In this document: in pieces, positions 30,992 to 39,617 of the stretch
How positions within the stretch are numbered: position 1 is the first letter of the stretch
Layout: each line of letters opens with the position of its first letter
Assembly: GCA_016789455.1 (NCBI GenBank)
Contig: JAEUQU010000002.1
Coordinates: forward strand, 1 to 64,000
Reading direction: 5' to 3'
Length of the DNA: 64,000 nt
Source: Candidatus Saccharibacteria bacterium
GTDB lineage: Bacteria > Patescibacteriota > Saccharimonadia > Saccharimonadales > Saccharimonadaceae
Made by a program: the position numbers and the translations under genes
The notes under the pieces: generated by a model
The model's database searches: none
Told to the model about the DNA's origin: nothing
Seen by the model: the letters and a program-made list of their open reading frames with translations, nothing else

Positions 30992-32521
30992 TTACATCTC
31001 ACGCAGCACTTGGATATGCGCACCGATGGCATTCAACCGCTCGGCCAGATCCTCATAGCCGCGGTTGATGGAATAGACGTTGCGCAGCACCGAGACGCCG
31101 TCGGCGGCCAGCATGCCGATGAGTATCAGTACGGCCGGGCGCAGGGCGGGCGGGCAGATGACCTCGGCCGGTTTCCAGCGGGTAGGGCCGATGATGTTGG
31201 CGCGGTGGATGTCGACCAGTTCGACCTGGGCGTTCAGCTTGGTCAGCTCGGTGTAGTAGATGGCACGGTTCTCGTACGACCAGTCGTGGATGAGCGTGCG
31301 GCCGTGGGCGGTGGCGGCGACTGGCACGAAGTACGGCAGGTTGTCCATGTTGATGCCGGGGTGGGGCAGGGCGTGGATCTTTTCGCCGGGAGCATGCAGG
31401 CTGTCGGTTGGCACGTAGGTGATGTCGACCAGGGCGGTGCGGCCGTTGCGGGCGCGGTATTCGGGGCTGATTTTGAGGGTGGCGCCCATACGCTCCAAGG
31501 TCAGGACTTCACGTTCCAGGAAGTCGATAGGCGCACGCTCGACGGTGATGGGCGAGTTGGTGGTGGCAGCGATGCTCAGGAAGGTCATGGCTTCAATGGG
31601 GTCTTCGCTGGGGTAGTATTCGACGTCGACATTGATATCCTTGACCCCTTCGACCGTGACCGAGGTGCTGCCAAAGCCGGTAATGCGGACGCCCAGTTTC
31701 TCCAGGAAGAAGGCGACGTCCTGCACCATGTAGTTAGAACTCAGCCCCTTGATGACAGTCGGGCCGGGAATACGGGCGGCGGCCATCAGGGCGTTTTCGG
31801 CGGCGGTTTCGCTGGTCTCATACATGACCACTTTGCCGGGCGCCTTGGGGTGGCTGGTGCAGTGGTACCAGCCGGTGGTGGTCTCGACCTTCAGGCCCAT
31901 GGCTTCCAAGGCATAAAGGTGCGGCAGGACGGTGCGCTCACCCAGTTTGCAGCCGCCGGCGTACGGAAGCTTAAACTCTTTCATGAGATGCATCAGCGGA
32001 CCCATGTACATGATGACGCTACGGGTCTTGCGGGCCGCCTCGGCATCGATGGCCTCCAGATTGAGGCGGCGGGGCGGCTTGATCTCGAGGTCATTGTCGT
32101 CGTTGAGCCAGCGCACCTGGACGCCGATGCTCAGCATGACCTCGATAAGGCGGTTGACCTCCTCGATGCGCGGCATGCGGCGCAGAGTTGTCGTTCCCTT
32201 GTTGAGCAGCGAGGCACAAAGCAGGCCGACGGCGGCGTTCTTGCTGGTTTTAACGGAGATGGCACCGGAAAGCTTATGGCCGCCTTCGACGCGGAAGTTG
32301 ATGGTGCCGCTTTTGTTGAGGCTGACGATTTCGCGGTCCAGCACATCGCTGATCCGGCCCAGCATTTCGATGCTGACGTTCTGGTTGCCGGCTTCGATGC
32401 GGTTGACGGCGCTCTGTGAGGTATTCAAACGAGAGGCAAGCTCAGCCTGGGTCATGCCGCGGTCGCGGCGGAGGTTGCTGATGAGTTTGCCGACTTTTTC
32501 TTTGTAGTCGAGTTGTTCCAT
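30992..32521 (-). CDS. murA: HTH-fused UDP-GlcNAc 1-carboxyvinyltransferase
   Basis: 509 aa. Residues 1-65 form an XRE-type helix-turn-helix (MTQAELASRLNTSQSAVNRI), and from about 72 a complete MurA/EPSP-synthase fold follows: GGHKLSGAISVKTSKNAAVG, catalytic Cys in YAGGCKLGERTV, and the C-terminal RPAVLILIGMLAADG. It transfers enolpyruvate from PEP to UDP-GlcNAc, the first committed step of peptidoglycan synthesis. MurA is normally about 420 aa without HTH; the fusion could allow self-regulation at DNA. ATG 32521 is the first Met of the HTH domain. Confidence 0.92.
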   Translation of the reverse strand: MEQLDYKEKVGKLISNLRRDRGMTQAELASRLNTSQSAVNRIEAGNQNVSIEMLGRISDVLDREIVSLNKSGTINFRVEGGHKLSGAISVKTSKNAAVGLLCASLLNKGTTTLRRMPRIEEVNRLIEVMLSIGVQVRWLNDDNDLEIKPPRRLNLEAIDAEAARKTRSVIMYMGPLMHLMKEFKLPYAGGCKLGERTVLPHLYALEAMGLKVETTTGWYHCTSHPKAPGKVVMYETSETAAENALMAAARIPGPTVIKGLSSNYMVQDVAFFLEKLGVRITGFGSTSVTVEGVKDINVDVEYYPSEDPIEAMTFLSIAATTNSPITVERAPIDFLEREVLTLERMGATLKISPEYRARNGRTALVDITYVPTDSLHAPGEKIHALPHPGINMDNLPYFVPVAATAHGRTLIHDWSYENRAIYYTELTKLNAQVELVDIHRANIIGPTRWKPAEVICPPALRPAVLILIGMLAADGVSVLRNVYSINRGYEDLAERLNAIGAHIQVLREM

Positions 32522-32619
32522 GGTGGTTAGTATATCAAAAATGATATATATGCAACAGTATTCAATAATTTTACACAATGATCTGTACAAGTATCCTTTG
32601 GTAGTATACCTTAGGTTAC

Positions 32620-33021
32620 ATGAACATATCACCTTCATATCTTGACGATTATGATCGGCAGATTTTGTCTGGATGGCTGGAAATTACCATGCGATCACAA
32701 TTGACATTCTGGATATTGCTAAGTCTCTATCGGAGGGTCATGTCTATGCAAGGCGTCAAAGAGCGAATGGAGGCCTTGTCGTCCGGTATGGTAACCGCTG
32801 ATGACAAAAGCATGTACAGGGCGTTACGCAGACTAGAAGACATCGAGCTGGTCCGAAGCACCACCGAAAAAAATCCGAAGGGTCCTGACAAGAAAAACTT
32901 TGGACTGACGCACCGCGGAATGCGAGTGCTGGCTGCGTATATCAGCGGTTACGTCCAGCCGGTGCACATGAATAGCAACGTGGTAGAGCTCATGGAGGAG
33001 ATAGTAGATGAAACGAAGTAA
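32620..33021 (+). CDS. PadR-like transcriptional regulator
   Basis: 133 aa. A winged-helix layout: helix SQLTFWILLSLYRRV, then MYRALRRLEDIELVRSTTEK and the wing KKNFGLTHRGMRVLAAYI, resembling PadR-family regulators (YRALRRLE...L..........Y.LT..G). Its end overlaps by 14 bases the membrane-protein gene downstream, which it probably controls. The effector is not evident. Confidence 0.75.
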   Translation: MNISPSYLDDYDRQILSGWLEITMRSQLTFWILLSLYRRVMSMQGVKERMEALSSGMVTADDKSMYRALRRLEDIELVRSTTEKNPKGPDKKNFGLTHRGMRVLAAYISGYVQPVHMNSNVVELMEEIVDETK

Positions 33022-33865
33022 CATAGTACGGCTGCGGCAAGTGCTCCGCGGACTGAAAGCCCAGCCAAAATTATTAGCAGTAGAAACGGCACTGCTGGTG
33101 GCGGGGTGCGCGCTCGCTTTCTACAGTTTGCTACTGGGCATGATATTTTGGGCGGTCTCCCGGCGCATCTTGCAGGGCTGGCTAGCCAAGCGACTGAAAG
33201 GTGATGTGATGCGTCACGTCTTCTGGCTTGAGCGAGCATACGACACGATTTTTATCGTGATGTTGGCAGTGTACTCCACAGTGATAGCAATTATGTCGCC
33301 GGTGACCACTGAACGTTACCTGTTCTTTGGCCTGACAGCTCTCCTTGTGGCACTGTATGGTCTTCACACATACGTTACACTTTTTCTCGCCAAGCGGCGG
33401 GAGGCGCATATTAAAACGCACGGCGTCAACGAGCTCTTTGGGTCTCCAAAAGGACGCATGATTGAAGGACGCCTTGCGCGCGCTGCCTTGATAGTCGGAG
33501 GCCTGAGTGCAGTGCCGCTGGTTCTGACGGCCATGATCGTCATTCCGCAGCTGTATCTGACGTACCCGCAGGGTATGGAGTGGACTTCGGCTGTTGACGC
33601 AGTGGCGGTTTACTCCTGCTGGACGACATTGGCAGTGGCATATATCCGGCTGCTGGGCCGGGCGTTTATTGTGACACCGCGCTTTATTGTCCTGCAGCTC
33701 CTCGCCCTTGCTGGCACTGTGGCGGTGGCGATTTTTCAAACTGTCCATTCGGCAGACATGGGCTACCGGGTGGAGATGCTTATACCGCTGGCACCGTTGC
33801 TGGGTGCGCCCTTTATATATCTGGCAATCCGTAGGCGCGTGAATGCCAGAGCTGCGATACAATAG
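33008..33865 (+). CDS. Polytopic membrane protein
   Basis: 285 aa with about seven predicted membrane helices (for example [36 protein letters not shown] and a C-terminal [20 protein letters not shown]). No family recognised. Coupled to the PadR-like gene by a 14-bp overlap, a common arrangement for PadR regulators and their membrane or transport targets. Ends eight bases before glyA. Confidence 0.75.
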   Translation: MKRSNIVRLRQVLRGLKAQPKLLAVETALLVAGCALAFYSLLLGMIFWAVSRRILQGWLAKRLKGDVMRHVFWLERAYDTIFIVMLAVYSTVIAIMSPVTTERYLFFGLTALLVALYGLHTYVTLFLAKRREAHIKTHGVNELFGSPKGRMIEGRLARAALIVGGLSAVPLVLTAMIVIPQLYLTYPQGMEWTSAVDAVAVYSCWTTLAVAYIRLLGRAFIVTPRFIVLQLLALAGTVAVAIFQTVHSADMGYRVEMLIPLAPLLGAPFIYLAIRRRVNARAAIQ

Positions 33866-33872
33866 AATATAT

Positions 33873-35156
33873 ATGATAGACACCACCATAGCCGAACTAA
33901 TCCAAGGCGAACTCCGCCGCCAACGCGAAGGCCTCGAGCTGATCCCTTCGGAAAACTACGTCTCCGCCGATGTGCTTGCCGCCATGGGCAGCGTCTTCAC
34001 CAACAAATACGCCGAAGGCTACCCTGGCCGGCGCTACTACGGCGGCCAGGAATTTACTGATCAGGTTGAGACACTGGCCATCGAGCGCGCCAAGCAGCTC
34101 TTTGGCGCCGACCACGCCAATGTGCAGCCGCACTCCGGTGCCCAGGCCAATGAGGCGGTCTACCACGCCTGGCTGGAGCCGGGCGACACGGTGCTGGCCA
34201 TGGATCTCTCGCACGGCGGCCACCTGACGCACGGCCATCCGGTGACGGTGCTGGCCCGTCAGTATAATTTTGTGCGCTACCGCATGAAGGACGTCACGAC
34301 CGGTGAAATTGATTATGATGAGCTGCGCCGCCTGGCCCTGGAGCACAAGCCCAAGATCATCCTGGCGGGCTTCTCGGCCTACCCGCGTGAGCTGGATTAT
34401 GCCAAGTTCGCGGCTATCGGCCAGGAGGTCGGGGCGCTCTTGGTGGCGGATATGGCGCATATTGCCGGGCTGATCGTGGGCGGAGCTGCCAAGAACCCGT
34501 TTGACTATGGGTTCCACGTTATTACTACCACGACGCACAAGACGCTGCGCGGGCCGCGCGGTGGGCTGATCCTGAGCCGTGGCACCGTCGGCAACCCACT
34601 CAAAGCGCCGGAGAAGACGATTGAAAATATCCCTACCCTCATCGACCGCACTGTTTTCCCGGGGATGCAGGGCGGGCCGCTGATGCATGTCATTGCGGCC
34701 AAGGCGGTGGCGTTTGGTGAGGCGTTGCAGCCGGAGTTCAAGGCCTACGCTTCGCAAATCGTCAAAAACGCCAAGGTGCTGGCCGACGAGCTGAAGAACC
34801 GCGACTTCCAGCTGGTCACCGGCGGCACTGATAACCACCTGATCCTGGCAGACGTCCACGCCAGCCTCGGTATCGACGGCAAGCAGGCAGAGGAAGCCCT
34901 GGACAAAGTCAACCTTACCCTCAACAAGAACGCTATCGCTGATGATCCGCTGCCGCCCTTCAAGCCCAGCGGTATCCGTTTGGGGACGCCGGCTGTCACT
35001 ACCCGCGGGCTTAAAGAAGAGCACATGGCGCAGCTGGCCGAGTGGATGAGTCTGGCGCTGGCCGCCCATGATGATGCGGCCAAGCTGGCGGCACTACAGG
35101 CCGAAGTGCGCGAGTTTGCGCTGGGATTCCCATTGCCGAGTGACGCAAATCATTGA
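33873..35156 (+). CDS. glyA: Serine hydroxymethyltransferase
   Basis: 427-aa PLP enzyme that converts serine and tetrahydrofolate to glycine and 5,10-methylene-THF. Start ATG 33873 gives the usual N-terminus ([20 protein letters not shown]). Visible signatures: [30 protein letters not shown] and the PLP lysine in [14 protein letters not shown]. Full length for the family. A TACAAT box lies nine bases before the ATG (probable leaderless mRNA). Its TGA stop is part of the TTGACA -35 box of the following family E gene. Confidence 0.97.
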   Translation: MIDTTIAELIQGELRRQREGLELIPSENYVSADVLAAMGSVFTNKYAEGYPGRRYYGGQEFTDQVETLAIERAKQLFGADHANVQPHSGAQANEAVYHAWLEPGDTVLAMDLSHGGHLTHGHPVTVLARQYNFVRYRMKDVTTGEIDYDELRRLALEHKPKIILAGFSAYPRELDYAKFAAIGQEVGALLVADMAHIAGLIVGGAAKNPFDYGFHVITTTTHKTLRGPRGGLILSRGTVGNPLKAPEKTIENIPTLIDRTVFPGMQGGPLMHVIAAKAVAFGEALQPEFKAYASQIVKNAKVLADELKNRDFQLVTGGTDNHLILADVHASLGIDGKQAEEALDKVNLTLNKNAIADDPLPPFKPSGIRLGTPAVTTRGLKEEHMAQLAEWMSLALAAHDDAAKLAALQAEVREFALGFPLPSDANH

Positions 35157-35181
35157 CAAATGCTGCATAATTTGCTATAAT
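35153..35181 (+). promoter_or_regulatory. Promoter of family E gene 1
   Basis: TTGACA (35153-35158, containing the glyA stop), 17-nt spacer ending TTTGC, TATAAT (35176-35181). Confidence 0.85.
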
Positions 35182-35222
35182 ATATAGTTGACCTACTACT
35201 CCGACAAGTGAGGTGTACCTGT

Positions 35223-35909
35223 ATGTTCATCGAAGGCTACCGCGGCCGCTACGGCTGGTACATCGGCGAGCCCGACAAGCTGGCCAGGCGGCTGGTGAAG
35301 TCCGAACCGACGCCCACTTTCGACAGGGTGCGGGTGTGGATGTCTGCCGTGCTCGGTGCGGTAATCGGTGCGTTCCTGATGCTGATGCTGTCGGTGCCGC
35401 TCGGACCGCTACTGCGGCTGCCGCCCGACAACCAGTGGCTGCAGCTCATCTTCTGGGTGCTGTACTTCACGGTGCCGGCGGTGCTGACGAGCATCGTCCT
35501 CCGCCGGCTGACGCGGCAGCGCATCGCCAAGGAACAGCGCCTGTGTGAACCGTTCGTCGACGACTGGGACGTGCGCCTGGTGCGGCTGATCCGCGAGGTG
35601 TCGGTCCTGTCACTGGAGCGGCTGAGCGGGGAACCGGTCAGTAAGCTGCTCATCGACCGCTACATGGTGCTGACCCGTGGCATCCTGGACGACCTGGTCC
35701 GGCTGCGCACGGAGCGGAGCGGCATGGAACGTGCCGTCGGCAGTGAAGAGCAGCTCATCGCCCGGCTCGACGCCATCGTGCTGGAGCTGAAGGAATGGCT
35801 GCCGCTGGAGCGTGACTGCAAGAGCCGCAGCGAGCTGCAGCCGCATCTGACGCCGCAGCAGATCATGGAGTCCTTCACGTCGATGCTGATGGCGCGACGG
35901 CTGGTGTAG
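35223..35909 (+). CDS. Family E protein 1 (two-helix membrane protein)
   Basis: 228 aa from ATG 35223, GAGGTG upstream. Family E layout: short N-terminus with W-x-I-G (GRYGWYIGEP), basic stretch, two membrane helices (about 44-65 and 74-97), basic KEQR junction, then a cytoplasmic helical domain with DWDVRLVRLIREV and PVSKLLIDRYMVLT, ending FTSMLMARRLV at the stop. Unknown function. First of six tandem genes, each with a TTGACA/TATAAT-type promoter and a similar hairpin terminator. Confidence 0.78.
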   Translation: MFIEGYRGRYGWYIGEPDKLARRLVKSEPTPTFDRVRVWMSAVLGAVIGAFLMLMLSVPLGPLLRLPPDNQWLQLIFWVLYFTVPAVLTSIVLRRLTRQRIAKEQRLCEPFVDDWDVRLVRLIREVSVLSLERLSGEPVSKLLIDRYMVLTRGILDDLVRLRTERSGMERAVGSEEQLIARLDAIVLELKEWLPLERDCKSRSELQPHLTPQQIMESFTSMLMARRLV

Positions 35910-35911
35910 TG

Positions 35912-35958
35912 GGGCGGGCACCCCTCCGGACAACTCGTCCGGGGTGGGTGCCTTTCCA
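35912..35958 (+). terminator. Terminator of family E gene 1
   Basis: GGCACCCCTCCGGA pairs with TCCGGGGTGGGTGCC, then TTTCCATTTTG. Confidence 0.75.
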
Positions 35959-35977
35959 TTTTGTGATACTGCTAAAA

Positions 35978-36006
35978 TTGACAAAATATTTAAAATTTGC
36001 TATAAT
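35978..36006 (+). promoter_or_regulatory. Promoter of family E gene 2
   Basis: TTGACA (35978-35983), 17 nt ending TTTGC, TATAAT (36001-36006). Confidence 0.85.
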
Positions 36007-36049
36007 ATGCAATTGACCTACTTCATCGACCCCCTAAAGAGGTGCGCAC

Positions 36050-36742
36050 ATGATCATCATGGACAGAAAAGGCCGCTACAACTGGTGGCTCGGCCAGCCC
36101 CACACGTCGGAGCTGAAGCTGGCCCTGGCCGGCGAGATGCGCCGGAGGTACAGGGTGCGGCCGTGGCTGGTCGCCGCCCTGGCGGCAATTGCCACCTGCC
36201 TCGTCCTGCAACTGGACGCGGTGGGCACGACGCTGCTGGTGCCGCTGCTGCCCGACGCTTCGCGGCCCATCCTGCTGACGCTCATCCTCGTCTACCTGGT
36301 GCTGCCGTCGCTGCTGGTGGGCATGCTCGCCTACTTCCTGATGCGGTGGCTGGTCCGTCGTGAACGGCGGCGACTGGCACCGCTGGTCAGTGAACTGGAC
36401 GTTCGCATGCGACGGCTCGGCCGTGCGGGACTTCTGAACATGCTGGCAGGACTCGGCAAGGAGCCGGTGGCCAAGCGGCTGATCGACACATACCTGCGGC
36501 TGACCGCCCATCTGGCGATCCAGATCGCGCAGGCGGAGCAGCCGGCGGACGATGAGCAGCGGGGCCAGGGCCCGAGCCTGAGCCTGCTCGTGGACGAACT
36601 CGACCAGTACGTCCGTCTGCTGTGCGATCTGCTGCCCATCCACCTCGACCGCAAGTCGGCGGTGGAAGAAGAGCTGGTGACGCCCGACGAGGCCGAGGAG
36701 CGCTACCGGGCCGACCTGCGCGCGGCCCGTCTTCTGAAGTAG
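36050..36742 (+). CDS. Family E protein 2 (two-helix membrane protein)
   Basis: 230 aa, start ATG 36050 (MIIMDRKGRYNWWLGQP) with GAGGTG upstream. Two membrane helices (about 44-65 and 76-100) separated by a short Pro-containing loop, then a basic RRERRR junction and a cytoplasmic helical domain with ELDVRMRRL and PVAKRLIDTYLRLTAHLA. Ends DLRAARLLK. Best-preserved family member; function unknown. Confidence 0.78.
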   Translation: MIIMDRKGRYNWWLGQPHTSELKLALAGEMRRRYRVRPWLVAALAAIATCLVLQLDAVGTTLLVPLLPDASRPILLTLILVYLVLPSLLVGMLAYFLMRWLVRRERRRLAPLVSELDVRMRRLGRAGLLNMLAGLGKEPVAKRLIDTYLRLTAHLAIQIAQAEQPADDEQRGQGPSLSLLVDELDQYVRLLCDLLPIHLDRKSAVEEELVTPDEAEERYRADLRAARLLK

Positions 36743-36743
36743 G

Positions 36744-36792
36744 GACAAGCACCCCTCCGGCTGCGGCCGGGGCGGGTGCTTTTCCTTTTTAT
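36744..36792 (+). terminator. Terminator of family E gene 2
   Basis: AGCACCCCTCCGGC pairs with GCCGGGGCGGGTGCT, followed by TTTCCTTTTT. Confidence 0.78.
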
Positions 36793-36855
36793 ACGAATCT
36801 TGCTACACTCCAGCTATCCCGGTTCATTGCGATGTCACGAGAGGCGAGGTGGAAA

Positions 36856-37509
36856 ATGATCTTTCACGACGTGGATGGCGGAAAGTACTGGTGCATCGGT
36901 GTGCCGACCCGTGCCGAACGGGTGGCCATCATGACGGGCAGGACGGCATGGCGTGACCGCGCCGGGGCAGCCAGTCTGGCTGTGGCAGCGGCGGCACTGT
37001 GTTACCTGGTGCTGGTGCAGTGGCCGGTGGCGGCGTTACTGCAAGGGCCGTACCGGTTCGGCCTGCCGGTCGTGGCGGCCGTGGCTGTCGGTTGGCTGGC
37101 ACTGAGGCGCATCCGCCGGCGGTATAACATCCTGGAACGGATGGTACCGTTTGATGACGTACGGATGGAGCGGATGCTGCGATCCGTGCCGAAGCTGACG
37201 CTGGGGACGCATGCCGGACACCCTGTTTCCAAGCGGCTCATCGACCGGTATCTGCTGGCGGCGCGGGGGCTGGCGCAGGTCATTGAGGATCGGCGCAGCG
37301 GCGGGCAGAATGCCGGTGTGGACCCTGAGGGCCTGCGGGCTTCTGAAGAGAAGTTTTATGTCAGCCAGCTGGATGAGATTGTCCAGATCCTCGTCAGCTG
37401 GTTGCTTGACCGCGACATTGTGTGCGCGGCGCTGGACCCTGGAGCCGGTGCTGATGGCGTGGCCGCCGCCTTCGTGGAAGAGCTGCGTAAGCGGTCGCTG
37501 GTGAACTAG
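36856..37509 (+). CDS. Family E protein 3 (two-helix membrane protein)
   Basis: 217 aa from ATG 36856 with GAGGTG upstream; the longer in-frame start is inside the upstream gene and rejected. W-x-I-G motif (GGKYWCIGVP), membrane helices about 39-60 and 67-85, RRRYNILERMVPFDDVRMERML and PVSKRLIDRYLLAARG, ending ELRKRSLVN. Its promoter is the weakest of the set (only TACACT near 36804), suggesting lower or different expression. Confidence 0.76.
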   Translation: MIFHDVDGGKYWCIGVPTRAERVAIMTGRTAWRDRAGAASLAVAAAALCYLVLVQWPVAALLQGPYRFGLPVVAAVAVGWLALRRIRRRYNILERMVPFDDVRMERMLRSVPKLTLGTHAGHPVSKRLIDRYLLAARGLAQVIEDRRSGGQNAGVDPEGLRASEEKFYVSQLDEIVQILVSWLLDRDIVCAALDPGAGADGVAAAFVEELRKRSLVN

Positions 37510-37510
37510 G

Positions 37511-37560
37511 GAATGGCACCCGCCTGGACGTCGTCTGGGAGGGTGCCCTTTCTTTTTTTG
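37511..37560 (+). terminator. Terminator of family E gene 3
   Basis: GGCACCCGCCTGGAC pairs with GTCTGGGAGGGTGCC, then CTTTCTTTTTTTG. Confidence 0.78.
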
Positions 37561-37571
37561 CGCAGACTTGA

Positions 37572-37600
37572 TTGACAATTCAATATAAAATCATTATAAT
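37572..37600 (+). promoter_or_regulatory. Promoter of family E gene 4
   Basis: TTGACA (37572-37577), 17 nt, TATAAT (37595-37600). Confidence 0.85.
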
Positions 37601-37639
37601 ATAGTACGACCTACTCTCACGAGCGAAAGAGGTATATCC

Positions 37640-38320
37640 GTGTACTTGCGGTGCAAGAACGGCCAGGGCGGCTGGTTTATGGGACGGCCGAGTCAGGATG
37701 ACTGCAATGTCATCGCCACCAACAACCTGCCTGGACAGAGCCGGACGTGGGCGATCCTATCCGGACTCGTCGCAGGCGGGCTGACCTATCTGGTACTGAC
37801 CCGGCGCCCGGTGTACGAGACGCTGCTGTTTCCGTTCCTCAAGACCAATCCGTGGAGCATCGCCCAGTTCATCCGGCTCTTCTACCTGCTGGGCCTGCCG
37901 ATCATGGTCGGCCTGCTTGTGGGCTGGCTGGTGGCGCGGTGGCTGCGGCGGCGCTACGGCGCCTTCGAGCGGTTCGTGCCCATGACCGACCTGCGCCTGC
38001 AGCAGTTGATCCGCTTTGTGTCGGAGCAGGAGCTTGGCCGGTACTATGAACGGCCGGTCAATAAGGCGCTGGTCGATGCCTACCTGCAGATCACGCAGCG
38101 GGCATCGGGCGCGGCCGCCATCTACGAGCGCCGTGCCGCTGGACGTGCTTGTGCTGATGTCCAGGCCGTCACTCTGCAGATCAACCGGACCGCCCGCATC
38201 GCGGCCGCCTGGCTGCAGGGCGACCGGGCGCTGCCGGACGACAAGATGACCGGTGAGCCGGCCGCCGACTACGTGCGCGCGTTCGAAGACGAGCTGCGCG
38301 GCGCGTCGCTGATGAAGTAG
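37640..38320 (+). CDS. Family E protein 4 (two-helix membrane protein)
   Basis: 226 aa from GTG 37640 (MYLRCKNGQGGWFMGRP). Membrane helices about 36-55 and 77-101, RRRYGAFERFVPMTDLRLQQ then LIRFVSEQELG and PVNKALVDAYLQITQ, ending ELRGASLMK. The MTDLRL and FVPM..LR positions correspond to the conserved D-x-R-[LM] helix of the family. Unknown function. Confidence 0.77.
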   Translation: MYLRCKNGQGGWFMGRPSQDDCNVIATNNLPGQSRTWAILSGLVAGGLTYLVLTRRPVYETLLFPFLKTNPWSIAQFIRLFYLLGLPIMVGLLVGWLVARWLRRRYGAFERFVPMTDLRLQQLIRFVSEQELGRYYERPVNKALVDAYLQITQRASGAAAIYERRAAGRACADVQAVTLQINRTARIAAAWLQGDRALPDDKMTGEPAADYVRAFEDELRGASLMK

Positions 38321-38368
38321 GGCGTGCGCCCATCTGGACGATGTTCCGGGTGGGCGCTCTTCCTTTTA
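38321..38368 (+). terminator. Terminator of family E gene 4
   Basis: GTGCGCCCATCTGGA pairs imperfectly with TTCCGGGTGGGCGC, then TCTTCCTTTTA. Confidence 0.7.
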
Positions 38369-38373
38369 TGACA

Positions 38374-38402
38374 TTGACAATAACACAATAATTTGCTATA
38401 AT
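38374..38402 (+). promoter_or_regulatory. Promoter of family E gene 5
   Basis: TTGACA (38374-38379), 17 nt ending TTTGC, TATAAT (38397-38402). Confidence 0.85.
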
Positions 38403-38442
38403 ACTAAGTTGAACCTACTTCACCGTTGGAAGGGTGGACCAG

Positions 38443-39018
38443 ATGATCATTGTTAGTTCGGAAGGCCAGACTGGCTGGCTGCTCGGTGACCAGGGATTGG
38501 TCATGCCGCCGGTGTACGTCCTGCCGCATGTCCGCCGCCGCAACGCGTTGTTCTCGTTGCTGCGCCGGGTCACCGGATTGACCCGCCTGCGCTCGTGGCT
38601 CCGGCATCTGAGCCCGAGACCGAACCAGTCGATGGAAGGCTGGGTGGTGCTGCTGGAGGACGAGCGGATGCAGCAGCTGCTGACATTCGTGCCGCTCGAC
38701 CAGCTGCGCCAGTACGGTGCTGGGACGCCGGTTGCCCGGGCGCTGATCGACTGCTATCTGCTTTCTACGGGCGGATTCGTCAATGAGCTGATCGAGGCAC
38801 GGACGTGGCACCTGGATGCTGTTCGGACGCAGCGGGAAACCGCGCAGCCAGATGAGCGCATACGGCAGCTGCTGGGGCACATCACTGACGCGGCGGAGAT
38901 CCTGGCTGGCCGGCTCAACGCCCGCGGCAGTCAGGATGTCCGCGCCAGTGATGAACATGTCACCGCAGCCGTGACGGACCTGAGGCGCCGCCTGCAGCGC
39001 CAAGGACTCGTGAAGTAG
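38443..39018 (+). CDS. Family E protein 5 (lacks a clear membrane hairpin)
   Basis: 191 aa from ATG 38443, with GGAAGGGTGG upstream; an in-frame start three codons earlier is possible. Keeps GQTGWLLGD at the N-terminus and LLEDERMQQLLTFVP, PVARALIDCYLLSTGG and the QGLVK end, but the two hydrophobic helices are replaced by a basic segment (VRRRNALFSLLRRVTGLTRL). It would be soluble or only peripherally membrane-bound, so the C-terminal helical domain is the conserved functional part. Confidence 0.75.
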   Translation: MIIVSSEGQTGWLLGDQGLVMPPVYVLPHVRRRNALFSLLRRVTGLTRLRSWLRHLSPRPNQSMEGWVVLLEDERMQQLLTFVPLDQLRQYGAGTPVARALIDCYLLSTGGFVNELIEARTWHLDAVRTQRETAQPDERIRQLLGHITDAAEILAGRLNARGSQDVRASDEHVTAAVTDLRRRLQRQGLVK

Positions 39019-39066
39019 GAGTGCACCCGCCCGGACCTGGTCTGGCGCGGGTGCTTTCCTTTTCTG
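39019..39066 (+). terminator. Terminator of family E gene 5
   Basis: TGCACCCGCCCGGAC pairs with GTCTGGCGCGGGTGC, then TTTCCTTTTC. Confidence 0.78.
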
Positions 39067-39083
39067 GACTGCTTATGTATGTA

Positions 39084-39112
39084 TTGACTAAAGCTAAAAA
39101 TATTGTTCTAAT
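39084..39112 (+). promoter_or_regulatory. Promoter of family E gene 6
   Basis: TTGACT (39084-39089), 17 nt, TCTAAT (39107-39112): weaker than its siblings. Confidence 0.6.
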
Positions 39113-39148
39113 ACTCAATGACCCGCTTCACCGACGAAGGATGTGACC

Positions 39149-39556
39149 ATGATCGTTCAGAGTGTCGACAAGCCGGCCTGGCTGTGCGAAGACGGTGGCG
39201 CCACCGTGCTGTTGGAAGACGTCCGGCTGGCGCAGCTGTTGCATCATGTCTCGCGCTATCGTCTGGAACAGTTCGGCGGCATGCCGATCGCCAAGGCGCT
39301 GATCGACGCCTACCTGACGCTGACGGCCAAGCTGGCAGCCAGCATTGACCAGGAGCGCCGGGCGCGGGGTGCTCACCCCATCGCCGGCCCGGACGAGCAG
39401 GCGCTCAACATGAGGCTCACCCAGATCGCCCTGCGGCTGTCGACCGCCCTGCGGACGCGCAACCTGTCGCCGAGCGGTGAAGACCACTCGGCGCAGATCC
39501 ATGCGGCCGTCGAGGCCTTCTCCACCGAGCTGCTCCAGGCGGAGCTGCTGAAGTAG
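39149..39556 (+). CDS. Family E protein 6 (minimal, no membrane helices)
   Basis: 135 aa from ATG 39149 (GTG two codons upstream is possible). Shortest member: the N-terminal KPAWLCED replaces W-x-x-G and runs directly into VLLEDVRLAQLLHHVSRYRL, PIAKALIDAYLTLTAKLAAS and the end LLQAELLK. The membrane hairpin is deleted entirely. It shows that the roughly 110-residue helical domain can stand alone. Confidence 0.75.
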   Translation: MIVQSVDKPAWLCEDGGATVLLEDVRLAQLLHHVSRYRLEQFGGMPIAKALIDAYLTLTAKLAASIDQERRARGAHPIAGPDEQALNMRLTQIALRLSTALRTRNLSPSGEDHSAQIHAAVEAFSTELLQAELLK

Positions 39557-39607
39557 GGGTCAGCACCCGGCCGGACTGATGTCCGGCGCGGGTGCTTTCC
39601 TTTTTAT
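39557..39607 (+). terminator. Terminator of family E gene 6
   Basis: AGCACCCGGCCGGAC pairs with GTCCGGCGCGGGTGCT, then TTCCTTTTTAT. Confidence 0.78.
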
Positions 39608-39617
39608 ATCGCACTGG

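Noticed and set aside
31010-32419. Plus-strand open frame of 469 codons
   Set aside because: It lies entirely opposite murA, whose catalytic motifs are certain; Gly/Asp/Val-rich shadow.
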